NCBI GenBank assembly: GCA_023454395.1
Contig: JAEYFY010000039.1
Location: 1-6,078 of the forward strand
Length of the DNA stretch: 6,078 nt
Direction: 5' to 3'
Source of the DNA: Pseudomonadota bacterium
GTDB taxonomy: Bacteria; Pseudomonadota; Gammaproteobacteria; Enterobacterales; Enterobacteriaceae
Numbering within the stretch: position 1 is the first letter of the stretch; every line of letters begins with the position of its first letter. The position numbers and the translations under genes were made by a program. This document shows positions 1 through 5,706 of the stretch, in pieces. Under the pieces are notes generated by a model that worked only from the letters and a program-made list of their open reading frames with translations, was not told the origin of the DNA and made no database searches.

Positions 1-101
1 GAGTCTTCAATATCAATCGCAGCATGCGCTGGCACTACTGATGTTGATAGCAACGCAGAAACAAGAAGCGCGACTAAGGGTTTTTTAAGTCTGAGTTTCA
101 T
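1..101 (-). CDS. bepA: Exported protein N-terminus, probably BepA periplasmic metalloprotease/chaperone (partial)
   Basis: Only the first 33 codons are in the window; the gene runs off the left edge. The start ATG (complement of 99-101) follows an AGGAT-like ribosome binding site about 8 nt upstream. The peptide begins MKLRLKKP, continues with a hydrophobic stretch (about residues 9-23) and ends in PAHA followed by AIDIED, which is a Sec signal peptide with an AxA-type cleavage site near residue 27. The visible part carries no catalytic motif. The name rests on synteny: in E. coli bepA (yfgC) adjoins perM (yfgO), as here, and its product is also exported. BepA is an M48-family (HExxH) protease with TPR repeats that degrades or assists stalled outer-membrane proteins such as LptD at the BAM complex. 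The export signal is well supported; the family assignment is inferred. Confidence 0.72.
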   Translation of the reverse strand, partial: MKLRLKKPLVALLVSALLSTSVVPAHAAIDIED

Positions 102-130
102 ACAACTGTATCCTGATGGCTATCTTAACG

Positions 131-154
131 AATAATTAATAATTAATAATTAAT
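131..154. repeat. Short tandem repeat, 7-bp unit AATAATT, about 3.4 copies
   Basis: Three exact consecutive copies of AATAATT occupy 131-137, 138-144 and 145-151, followed by a partial AAT. The tract lies in the bepA-perM intergenic region, within the early transcribed leader of bepA if the candidate promoter at 160-191 is right. Such a tract can expand or contract by slipped-strand mispairing. Whether it does so here cannot be told from one sequence. Confidence 0.85.
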
Positions 155-159
155 GATGT

Positions 160-191
160 ATGATAGCAAAACCTAACGTAAAATCTGTCAA
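160..191 (-). promoter_or_regulatory. Candidate promoter for bepA
   Basis: On the minus strand a perfect TTGACA (complement of 186-191) precedes TGCTATCAT (complement of 160-168), an extended -10 with a 5/6 TATCAT hexamer. The TTGACA-to-TATCAT spacing is 20 nt, longer than optimal. The alternative hexamer TGCTAT gives 17 nt but a poorer match. Transcription would start near 153 and give a leader of about 50 nt. E. coli bepA is reported to be sigma-E dependent, but I see no clear GGAACTT/TCTGA pair here. Confidence 0.4.
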
Positions 192-262
192 AAGATTATT
201 GCTTATGTAAATGAATACATATAGCTCTATTGTTCTGATTATTATAAAGGATCTTTATTTTC

Positions 263-1339
263 ATGCTGGACTTGCTTGTTCAATGGTACAAACGCCGATT
301 TGCTGATCCACAAGTTATCGCTCTTGTGGTCATTTTGATTGCCGGCTTTTCAATTCTGTATTTTTTCAGTGGCATACTTGCTCCTTTATTGGTGGCAATT
401 GTGCTTGCTTATCTTTTAGAGTGGCCAACTCATTTACTTGAAAAATTAGGATGCGCTCGTATATGGGCAGTATCGATAATTCTGACACTCTTTATCGGTA
501 TTAGTGCCATTGTTATTTTGATTTTAGCACCAACTGTGTGGCAACAGGGGATGACACTGATTTCAGATATCCCAAATATGATCAATAAGTTCAATGCATT
601 TGCGCGTGAATTACCCGATCGTTTCCCTGCATTAATGGATGCTGGCATCGTTGATATGATGGCAGAAAACTTACGCAGCAAGTTCTCAACGGTGGCTGAA
701 TCTGTATTAAAAGTGTCTTTAGCTTCGTTAATTGGCATTATTACACTGTCGATTTATCTTATTCTTGTCCCTTTAATGACGTTCTTCTTACTTAAAGATA
801 AGCAACAGATGCTTAATGCGGTTCGTCGTGTTTTACCCAAAAACAGAATATTGGCAGCACAAGTTTGGATTGAAGTTAACCAGCAAATTACCAACTATAT
901 TCGTGGTAAAGTCACAGAAATGATAATTGTGGGTATTTTCACTTATTTTGTATTTGCTTTCTTTGACTTACGCTATTCTGTATTACTTGCTGTTATCGTC
1001 GGTGTTTCTGTTTTAGTGCCTTACGTTGGTGCTGTTTTAGCAACGATCCCTGTTATTGTGATTGCATTATCTCAGTGGGGATTAGGCTCTGATTTCTGGG
1101 CGTTATTTATCGCTTATCTTGTTGTTCAAGGATTAGATAGCAATTTATTAGTACCCATTTTGTATTCTGAAGCCGTAAATATGCACCCTTTAGTTATTAT
1201 ATTATCAGTGATTATATTCGGTGGAATGTGGGGATTCTGGGGCGTTTTCTTTGCTATTCCATTAGCAACGCTGATAAAAGCAGTATTGCATGCCTTACCC
1301 GATGAAATTGCGAATGAGCAACATATCAAGAAAAACTAA
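263..1339 (+). CDS. perM: AI-2E family transporter / PerM-like permease
   Basis: A 358-residue polytopic inner-membrane protein of the AI-2E transporter family (PF01594), close in length to E. coli PerM (about 353 aa). Hydrophobic segments lie at about residues 17-37, 38-55, 67-90, 146-175, 217-236, 239-268, 276-300 and 308-335, with a large soluble loop at about 91-145. Family hallmarks are visible in the C-terminal half: YIRGK at 212-216, LVPYVGAVLATIP at 251-263, LDSNLLVPIL at 291-300, and the glycine-rich GGMWGFWGVFFAIPL at 320-334. The start ATG has AAGGAT 10 nt upstream. The substrate is uncertain: some family members export autoinducer-2 and others are Na+(Li+)/H+ antiporters, while PerM itself has no firm role. 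It is divergent from bepA and convergent with bcp, and appears to be a single-gene transcript ending at the hairpin at 1377-1400. I found no convincing promoter in 192-262. Confidence 0.92.
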   Translation: MLDLLVQWYKRRFADPQVIALVVILIAGFSILYFFSGILAPLLVAIVLAYLLEWPTHLLEKLGCARIWAVSIILTLFIGISAIVILILAPTVWQQGMTLISDIPNMINKFNAFARELPDRFPALMDAGIVDMMAENLRSKFSTVAESVLKVSLASLIGIITLSIYLILVPLMTFFLLKDKQQMLNAVRRVLPKNRILAAQVWIEVNQQITNYIRGKVTEMIIVGIFTYFVFAFFDLRYSVLLAVIVGVSVLVPYVGAVLATIPVIVIALSQWGLGSDFWALFIAYLVVQGLDSNLLVPILYSEAVNMHPLVIILSVIIFGGMWGFWGVFFAIPLATLIKAVLHALPDEIANEQHIKKN

Positions 1340-1376
1340 GTACGGCATTGAATGCAGTAATAAAAGATAAATAAAA

Positions 1377-1406
1377 AACAGACAGTGTAAGCTGTCTGTT
1401 ATTTTA
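1377..1406. terminator. Bidirectional intrinsic terminator between perM and bcp
   Basis: A perfect 9-bp stem (AACAGACAG at 1377-1385 with CTGTCTGTT at 1392-1400) closes a 6-nt loop. It is followed on the plus strand by TTATTTTAT, and the A-rich run at 1371-1376 supplies a T-run for transcription arriving on the minus strand. It lies between the convergent ends of perM (1339) and bcp (1423), so it probably serves both. Confidence 0.8.
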
Positions 1407-1422
1407 TCTATCGAAGCATTTA

Positions 1423-1893
1423 TTATGGATGCTGAGCGAGATAGTCGAGAACGACTTGATGGTGATTACTGGTTTTAAAGTTATCAAATACGTGTTCGAT
1501 AACACCATTTTTATCAATTAAGAATGTTGTACGATGAATGCCATCGTAAGTTTTTCCCATAAATTGCTTTTCTCCCCAGATACCAAACTCTTCTGCGATC
1601 TTATGATCTTCATCTGAAAGCAACGTGAAATTTAACATCTCTTTTTCAGCGAAACGGGAAAGTTTTTCTGATTTATCTGTGCTGATACCTAATACTTCAA
1701 CTTTGGCTTTTTTTAGCGCATCCATTTCATCACGTAAGCCACATGCTTGGGTTGTACAACCCGGAGTCATTGCTTTAGGGTAAAAATAAACGAGCACACG
1801 TTGGCCAGCGAAATCAGATAAATTAATTGTTTCTCCATCTTGGTCGGGCAGACTGAATTGAGGCGCCTTTTCACCGGCTTTTAATGGGTTCAT
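1423..1893 (-). CDS. bcp: Thioredoxin-dependent thiol peroxidase (bacterioferritin comigratory protein, PrxQ/BCP class)
   Basis: Cytoplasmic peroxiredoxin that reduces hydrogen and organic peroxides with thioredoxin. From the chosen start it is 156 residues, the length of E. coli Bcp, and matches it closely (MNPLKAGEKAPQFSLPDQDG at the N-terminus). The active site is intact: PKAMTPGC at 39-46 with peroxidatic Cys46, resolving Cys51 five residues later as in the atypical 2-Cys BCP group, and the catalytic Arg121 in the GIHR segment. An upstream in-frame ATG at 1908 would add five residues (MENDL). I prefer 1893 because GGAG (complement of 1903-1906) sits 9 nt before it and because it matches the E. 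coli start. The gene begins 17 nt after the gcvR stop on the same strand, so it is probably co-transcribed with gcvR. It ends at the shared terminator. Confidence 0.96.
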   Translation of the reverse strand: MNPLKAGEKAPQFSLPDQDGETINLSDFAGQRVLVYFYPKAMTPGCTTQACGLRDEMDALKKAKVEVLGISTDKSEKLSRFAEKEMLNFTLLSDEDHKIAEEFGIWGEKQFMGKTYDGIHRTTFLIDKNGVIEHVFDNFKTSNHHQVVLDYLAQHP

Positions 1894-1910
1894 TAGGTCA
1901 TTCTCCATTT

Positions 1911-2468
1911 TTACTGTTTCATCATCAGACTATTTACGATACTAATTGTGCCTTGAGCGTTCAGCTCTGTACATAATTGATTAAATTTCTCATTAATAAC
2001 AATACCATGATCATCTAATGGATTATGCGCCGTAATTTGTATTTCTAAACGGGCAGGAGAGCCATCTTCTGATGGATGTGTTTTAGATATTAATTCAGCA
2101 AGATTAAAATTATGTTGGCTAAATAGATTAGTAAAACGTTCTACAATACCGGGCGCATCTTCAATATCAACTTTCGCTGCGATTGTTGAAGGATAAGTAA
2201 TTGGCGCACCATTGGTGGTTCTTTTCATTACGGTCAATAAATCCAGTTCCGCACTTTTAATGGGCAATAACGCTTCTAATTGCGCAATAGCGTTCCAGCC
2301 ACCTGAAAGTAGCATGATAAACGTAAACTCTTGACCAAACATCGCAAGTCGGCTGTCCTCGATATTACACCCGCATTGGCTGACTAATTGTGTAATGGTA
2401 TCAACAATACCAGGACGGTCAGCACCTAATGCAGTAATGACGAGAAAATGTTTATCAGGTATGGGCAA
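1911..2468 (-). CDS. gcvR: Glycine cleavage system transcriptional repressor GcvR (TTG start)
   Basis: Regulator that in E. coli binds GcvA and, when glycine is scarce, keeps it from activating gcvTHP; glycine relieves this. It contacts protein rather than DNA. The 185-residue product has two ACT domains: about residues 5-85, with HFLVITALGADRPGIV at 7-22 and CGCNIEDSRLAM at 32-43, and about 95-180, with DAPGIVERF at 104-112 and the family-typical LCTELNAQG at 165-173. There is no in-frame ATG before the conserved KHFLVITALG. A TTG at 2466-2468 has AAGGAA exactly 7 nt upstream and gives MPIPDKHFLV, in line with E. coli MTLSSQHYLV. A longer reading from a TTG at 2516 adds 16 residues of basic, non-family sequence and has no good ribosome binding site. 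The gene is followed closely by bcp and is divergent from dapA. Confidence 0.94.
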   Translation of the reverse strand: MPIPDKHFLVITALGADRPGIVDTITQLVSQCGCNIEDSRLAMFGQEFTFIMLLSGGWNAIAQLEALLPIKSAELDLLTVMKRTTNGAPITYPSTIAAKVDIEDAPGIVERFTNLFSQHNFNLAELISKTHPSEDGSPARLEIQITAHNPLDDHGIVINEKFNQLCTELNAQGTISIVNSLMMKQ

Positions 2469-2481
2469 AATAAGGTTCCTT
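2466..2481 (-). promoter_or_regulatory. Ribosome binding site that fixes the gcvR TTG start
   Basis: AAGGAA (complement of 2476-2481), a 7-nt spacer, then TTG (complement of 2466-2468). The spacing is optimal, and no ATG or GTG in frame competes upstream of the first conserved ACT-domain residues. Confidence 0.75.
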
Positions 2482-2558
2482 TTGACTTTCAGTTTATTCT
2501 TAACAGGTAAACACAAATTTCGATTTCTGCCAAGATCCCTTGCTCACTATCTTCAATT

Positions 2559-2587
2559 ATTATATCTCTTTAATTCACATCAAAGAA
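2559..2587 (-). promoter_or_regulatory. Candidate sigma-70 promoter for gcvR-bcp
   Basis: On the minus strand a perfect -10 hexamer TATAAT (complement of 2559-2564) lies about 90 nt upstream of the gcvR start. At 17-nt spacing the -35 would be TTCTTT (complement of 2582-2587), a weak match, so the call rests on the -10. Transcription would start near 2552 and give a leader of about 80 nt. No hairpin or aptamer-like fold stands out in that leader. Confidence 0.45.
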
Positions 2588-2624
2588 TATTAGCAAATTT
2601 CATTAGAAACCTAGAGTTAAGTAG

Positions 2625-2653
2625 TTTTCAATAGAGCAATGAATGAGTACCAT
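2625..2653 (+). promoter_or_regulatory. Weak candidate promoter for dapA-bamC
   Basis: TTTTCA (2625-2630; 4 of 6 to TTGACA) and TACCAT (2648-2653; 4 of 6 to TATAAT) are separated by exactly 17 nt. This would start transcription near 2660 and leave a short leader carrying GGAG at 2672-2675. The region is AT-rich, so a chance match is possible. The leader is too short for a lysine riboswitch. Confidence 0.3.
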
Positions 2654-2683
2654 TGAGTATACGTCTATCTCGGAGCAATGATT

Positions 2684-3583
2684 ATGGTGAATAACGAATT
2701 TAATTTTACAGGCAGTATGGTGGCATTGGTTACGCCAATGGACGCAAAAGGCAACGTTGACCGGGTTAGTTTACGTAAATTAGTTGATTATCATGTTAAG
2801 GCAGGCAGTGCAGCCATTGTTTCTGTCGGTACAACAGGAGAATCTGCAACATTAAGTCACGATGAGCATGTTGATGTCGTTTTAATGACATTAGATATGG
2901 CAGATGGGCGTATTCCTGTCATTGCCGGTACAGGCGCTAATGCAACATCTGAAGCAGTTTGGTTTACACAACAGTTTGAAAATAAAGGTATTGCAGGTTG
3001 TTTAAGTGTAACGCCATATTATAATAAGCCTTCACAAGAAGGATTATATCAGCACTTTAAAGCGATTTCTGAAAGCACCGAATTACCACAAATCCTGTAT
3101 AATGTACCGGGTCGTACTGGATGCGATTTATTGCCTGTAACAGTTGCACGTTTAGCCAAGTTGGATAATATTGTGGCAATTAAAGAGGCGACAGGGAACT
3201 TAAGTCGTGTTAGTCAAATCCAAGAGTTGGTTAATGATGATAGTTTTATCTTATTAAGTGGCGATGACGCATCATCATTAGACTTTATGCAACTTGGCGG
3301 TCACGGTGTTATTTCGGTTACTGCTAACGTTGCTGCGTCAGAGATGGTAGAATTATGTCGATTAGCAAATACGGGTGAGTTTGCGAAAGCGCGTGAACTT
3401 AATCGACGTCTGATGGATCTACATCATCAGTTATTTGTTGAACCTAATCCAATCCCAGCTAAATGGGCGTGTCAACGTATTGGATTGATTGAAGACGCCA
3501 CATTGCGCTTACCTATGACTCCGTTGACATCATCAGGTCAGCAAATTGTTGAGAAAGCGCTGTTAACAGCGGGAATACTGTAA
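2684..3583 (+). CDS. dapA: 4-Hydroxy-tetrahydrodipicolinate synthase (dihydrodipicolinate synthase)
   Basis: Condenses pyruvate with aspartate semialdehyde, the first committed step to meso-diaminopimelate (for peptidoglycan) and lysine; a cytoplasmic TIM-barrel enzyme that is tetrameric in E. coli. Numbered from the chosen start (299 aa), the Schiff-base lysine is Lys167 in IKEATGN, with Thr50-Thr51 in GTTGES, Tyr139 and Arg144 in LYNVPGRTG, and Tyr113, the residue donated across the dimer interface. Residues aligned with the E. coli lysine-feedback site are also present (Ser54, Ala55, His59, His62, Asn86, Glu90, Tyr112), so allosteric inhibition by lysine is expected. Start choice: an ATG at 2678 is only 2 nt from GGAG (2672-2675), while 2684 is 8 nt away. 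Either way the protein has a short N-terminal extension ahead of FTGS, where E. coli begins MFTGS. It is followed after 16 nt by bamC. Confidence 0.97.
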   Translation: MVNNEFNFTGSMVALVTPMDAKGNVDRVSLRKLVDYHVKAGSAAIVSVGTTGESATLSHDEHVDVVLMTLDMADGRIPVIAGTGANATSEAVWFTQQFENKGIAGCLSVTPYYNKPSQEGLYQHFKAISESTELPQILYNVPGRTGCDLLPVTVARLAKLDNIVAIKEATGNLSRVSQIQELVNDDSFILLSGDDASSLDFMQLGGHGVISVTANVAASEMVELCRLANTGEFAKARELNRRLMDLHHQLFVEPNPIPAKWACQRIGLIEDATLRLPMTPLTSSGQQIVEKALLTAGIL

Positions 3584-3599
3584 AACTTAGGGAATTTTA

Positions 3600-4646
3600 A
3601 TGGCAACACTATTGCATAAATCAAAGATTATGAAAGTCGCGGGTCTGTCGCTGGTGGTTTTACTGGCAGCCTGTTCAAGTGATCAGCGCTATAAACGTCA
3701 GGTCAGTGGTGATGAGTCTTATTTAGAGACGGCAGGGCTAAAGAATTTAGCGATTCCGGCGGGTATGGTGTTGCCTTTGCAAAATGGGGAATATGACATT
3801 CCAACCCCTAAAAAAACTGAACCTGTTGGTTTAGCGCTTGATATTCGTCCACCAACTCAAGCATTGAATCTGTTAAGTGGTTCACGCAGTGAAAATAATG
3901 CAGATAACAGCCGTTTGTTATTACCAAACTCACCTGAAAATACAACACTATATGAGCAAGTTAACGCTATCTTAAAAGAGAAAGGTGTTGCGATTGTTAA
4001 AAGTGATGCGGGACAAAAAGAGCTTCATACTGATTGGATCACATGGTTGCGTGCTGATGAAAACGTACCTTTCCAAACACGTCAGCGTTTAGTGATTGCT
4101 CAGTCAGGTAATGTTATTTCGTTAACAGTGACTAACGAAGGTTTACGCCAAGGCGAAACTGAAATGACTGATCCGGCTGAAGTGAAGCGTTACAATATTT
4201 TAATGCTTAACGAATTGGTTGATGGCTTAAACCGTATGCGTAATTTAAGCGAAAATACGGCAAGCAGCAATTTACAAGGTATTATCGATGTCCAAAGTGG
4301 CAGTGATAATGCGGGTCTTCCAGTGATTATCGTTCGTGCACCATTTGATGTGGTTTGGGATAGATTACCTATCGCATTAGAAAGTGTTGGTATGAAGATG
4401 GGCGATCGCACACGTTCTAAAGGTTCAATTGAAGTAACCTATAAAGGAATGAGCAGTGCAAACTGGAGCGCGTTAGGTGTTGATAGACCAACGGTTGAAG
4501 AAGCTGATTATAAATTACAAGTCGGCGATTTAAATAACCGCAGTAGTTTACAATTTATCAGTGATAAAGGTAAACCATTAACACAATCACAAAATGATCA
4601 AATGGTTGCTGCGCTGAAAGCTGCTTTCAGTAAACCGGTAAAATAA
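3600..4646 (+). CDS. bamC: Outer membrane protein assembly factor BamC (lipoprotein)
   Basis: Accessory lipoprotein of the BAM complex (BamABCDE), which inserts beta-barrel proteins into the outer membrane. The 348 residues compare with about 344 in E. coli. The N-terminus is a lipoprotein signal peptide with hydrophobic core at about 12-22 and lipobox LLAAC, so Cys25 is the lipidated residue. The mature N-terminus (SSDQRYKRQVSGDESYLE at 26-43, and LDIRPP at 80-85) matches the conserved unstructured segment that wraps around BamD in E. coli. Two helix-grip domains follow, about 105-215 and 228-345, the second ending in the conserved DYKLQVGDLNNRSSLQFI at 303-320 and TQSQND at 328-333. The start has AGGGA (3589-3593) 6 nt upstream. 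It lies 16 nt after dapA on the same strand and is followed by a strong terminator, so dapA-bamC is a two-gene operon. Confidence 0.96.
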   Translation: MATLLHKSKIMKVAGLSLVVLLAACSSDQRYKRQVSGDESYLETAGLKNLAIPAGMVLPLQNGEYDIPTPKKTEPVGLALDIRPPTQALNLLSGSRSENNADNSRLLLPNSPENTTLYEQVNAILKEKGVAIVKSDAGQKELHTDWITWLRADENVPFQTRQRLVIAQSGNVISLTVTNEGLRQGETEMTDPAEVKRYNILMLNELVDGLNRMRNLSENTASSNLQGIIDVQSGSDNAGLPVIIVRAPFDVVWDRLPIALESVGMKMGDRTRSKGSIEVTYKGMSSANWSALGVDRPTVEEADYKLQVGDLNNRSSLQFISDKGKPLTQSQNDQMVAALKAAFSKPVK

Positions 4647-4669
4647 GTATTTTTCTTTAAAAATACGAG

Positions 4670-4701
4670 AAGCCGCACAATAAATGTTGTGCGGCTTTTT
4701 T
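4670..4701 (+). terminator. Strong intrinsic terminator after dapA-bamC
   Basis: A perfect 11-bp GC-containing stem (AAGCCGCACAA at 4670-4680 with TTGTGCGGCTT at 4687-4697) closes a 6-nt loop (TAAATG) and runs into six T residues (4696-4701). It begins 24 nt after the bamC stop. It should uncouple the downstream PAP2 gene from the dapA operon. Confidence 0.93.
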
Positions 4702-4738
4702 ATGATCTGAACACAATTGTATTAATCTAAATTAAACG

Positions 4739-4793
4739 TCATTAATTGAATGCTCTTTTAATGATAGGGTTTAATTTAATTATTATTAATAAT
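4739..4793. repeat. AT-rich inverted repeats upstream of the PAP2 gene
   Basis: TCATTAA (4739-4745) is repeated in inverse as TTAATGA (4758-4764) with a 12-nt spacer. A perfect 12-bp palindrome ATTATTAATAAT follows at 4782-4793. Both lie in a very AT-rich stretch, so chance occurrence is likely for each one alone. The region would also suit binding by nucleoid proteins such as H-NS. Confidence 0.5.
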
Positions 4794-4803
4794 ATTAATC
4801 TTA

Positions 4804-4834
4804 ATGCAATACGCTTAAATTTATGCAATATTGC
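4804..4834. repeat. Paired ATGCAATA repeats and palindrome: possible operator
   Basis: ATGCAATA occurs exactly twice, at 4804-4811 and 4823-4830, starting 19 nt apart (close to two helical turns). The second copy is part of the perfect 10-bp palindrome GCAATATTGC (4825-4834), which overlaps the proposed -35 hexamer of the PAP2 gene (4831-4836). This arrangement would suit a dimeric regulator. I do not recognise it as the site of a named protein. Confidence 0.45.
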
Positions 4835-4859
4835 GTCAATTCTTATTCTTAAATAAAAA
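4831..4859 (+). promoter_or_regulatory. Candidate promoter for the PAP2 gene
   Basis: TTGCGT (4831-4836; first three bases of TTGACA match) and TAAAAA (4854-4859; 4 of 6 to TATAAT) are separated by 17 nt. Transcription would begin near 4866 and give a leader of about 30 nt with AGAGG at 4886-4890. The gene needs its own promoter because a strong terminator precedes it, but this exact site is uncertain. Confidence 0.35.
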
Positions 4860-4895
4860 TAACAAAGCATTTGCTGACTATATAAAGAGGTATTT

Positions 4896-5486
4896 ATGAG
4901 TGCAGGTGATATGATTATTCACTTGATATTAAGTGGGATACTTATCGTAGGTGTTTATCAATTTTATTTTTTTACTCAACGATATACATTGAGAGAAGTG
5001 AAAGTTATTAATTCACCGATTGATGAGAAAATTCCTTTCTGGCCATGGTGGTCATGGATCTATAGCTTCTTATATTATCCTGCAATTTTATATCTCAATT
5101 GGATCATTCAAGACTCAAGACAATTTATTATGATTGTTTTTAGTTATATTGTTTTACTCGTCATGCAAATGTTTTTCTTTGTTGTGTTCCCTGTTGCAAC
5201 CCCAGCACATTGGCGCACCTTAAACCCAGGAAAAACAGCGTCAGAGAAATTTCTTAAATTTGTTCAGTATTTTGATGACTCTTCAAACTGCTTCCCAAGT
5301 ATGCATGTTTCCGTTGCAACACTCACAGCATGCCTTGCTTATGCAACTTTAGGTCCATGGGTTTTCTTATTCCCATTATTTATTGCATTATCTTGCATGT
5401 TTACGAAACAACATTACTTAATTGATTTACCTGCTGGCGCTTTATTAGGTTGGTTTGCTTATGAGATCTATTGTTTTATTATTTAA
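4896..5486 (+). CDS. PAP2-superfamily integral membrane enzyme, Aur1/inositol-phosphorylceramide-synthase-like
   Basis: A 196-residue inner-membrane protein with about six hydrophobic segments (roughly 6-26, 52-71, 77-100, 138-152, 154-170, 178-195). Two of the three PAP2 signatures are present: FPSMH at 133-137 (PSxH type, His137) and KQHYLIDLPAG at 171-181, with His173 expected as the phospho-accepting nucleophile and Asp177 as its partner. The usual first motif KxxxxxxRP is missing. Its place is taken by FPVATPAHWRT at 98-108, where Arg107 could bind phosphate. This pattern, with the aromatic IPFWPWWSWIYSFLYYP stretch at 46-62, resembles the Aur1-like branch (Pfam PAP2_3), which includes phosphotransferases as well as phosphatases. 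The substrate is probably a lipid phosphate or phosphodiester, but nothing here identifies it. AGAGG lies 5 nt before the ATG. The gene is monocistronic, between terminators, at a locus where E. coli has bamC directly followed by purC. GC is about 36% in the part I counted, slightly below its neighbours. Confidence 0.87.
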   Translation: MSAGDMIIHLILSGILIVGVYQFYFFTQRYTLREVKVINSPIDEKIPFWPWWSWIYSFLYYPAILYLNWIIQDSRQFIMIVFSYIVLLVMQMFFFVVFPVATPAHWRTLNPGKTASEKFLKFVQYFDDSSNCFPSMHVSVATLTACLAYATLGPWVFLFPLFIALSCMFTKQHYLIDLPAGALLGWFAYEIYCFII

Positions 5487-5490
5487 TTAA

Positions 5491-5524
5491 GCATGATGTT
5501 ATTAAGAGATAACATGCATTTTTT
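5491..5524 (+). terminator. Intrinsic terminator directly after the PAP2 gene
   Basis: A 7-bp stem (ATGTTAT at 5496-5502 with ATAACAT at 5509-5515) closes a 6-nt loop. It can be extended by two G-C pairs (5491-5492 with 5516-5517) across a 3-nt bulge. Six T residues follow at 5519-5524. It starts 5 nt after the stop codon. The stem is AT-rich, so termination may be partial, which could explain a second hairpin downstream. Confidence 0.65.
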
Positions 5525-5580
5525 AAATATAAAAATAGATAAGAAATAAGTTATTAAAATTTATTGATGCTAACATTGAT

Positions 5581-5623
5581 AACCAGATTAACTTTCAATA
5601 AAAAGAAATTAATCTGGTTTTTT
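5581..5623 (+). terminator. Second, stronger intrinsic terminator
   Basis: A perfect 11-bp stem (AACCAGATTAA at 5581-5591 with TTAATCTGGTT at 5609-5619) is extended inward, past a bulged C, by TTTC (5593-5596) pairing with GAAA (5605-5608), leaving an 8-nt loop. Six T residues end it at 5618-5623. It faces plus-strand transcription only. No gene lies between it and the first hairpin, so it is either a back-up terminator for the PAP2 gene or the 3' end of a short unrecognised RNA. Confidence 0.82.
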
Positions 5624-5706
5624 ATTATTAATTACTCAAAATAGATGTAATCTGAAACAGATCTAATGCTTACTAATAATATCATCTAAAAATAGAAATA
5701 ATGCGG

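Noticed and set aside
430..738. 102-codon open frame on the minus strand inside perM
   Set aside because: It lies wholly antisense to a well-supported transporter, has no recognisable domain or ribosome binding site, and is the expected shadow of a hydrophobic coding frame.
1126..1329. 67-codon open frame on the minus strand inside the perM 3' end
   Set aside because: Antisense to the conserved C-terminal family motifs of perM; no sign of independent coding.
1894..1908. Longer Bcp start at 1908
   Set aside because: The ATG lies 2 nt after the gcvR stop without a well-placed ribosome binding site, whereas GGAG is 9 nt before the ATG at 1893, which matches the E. coli N-terminus.
2395..2634. 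79-codon plus-strand frame overlapping the gcvR 5' end and the gcvR-dapA spacer
   Set aside because: Half of it is antisense to the conserved first ACT domain, and the rest is AT-rich intergenic sequence containing the likely gcvR promoter. The product has no recognisable features.
2600..2683. Lysine riboswitch upstream of dapA
   Set aside because: The spacer is too short and lacks the multi-helix lysine aptamer fold. Enterobacterial dapA is not known to use one, and the enzyme keeps its lysine feedback residues.
4190..4411. 73-codon open frame on the minus strand inside bamC
   Set aside because: Antisense shadow of conserved bamC codons.
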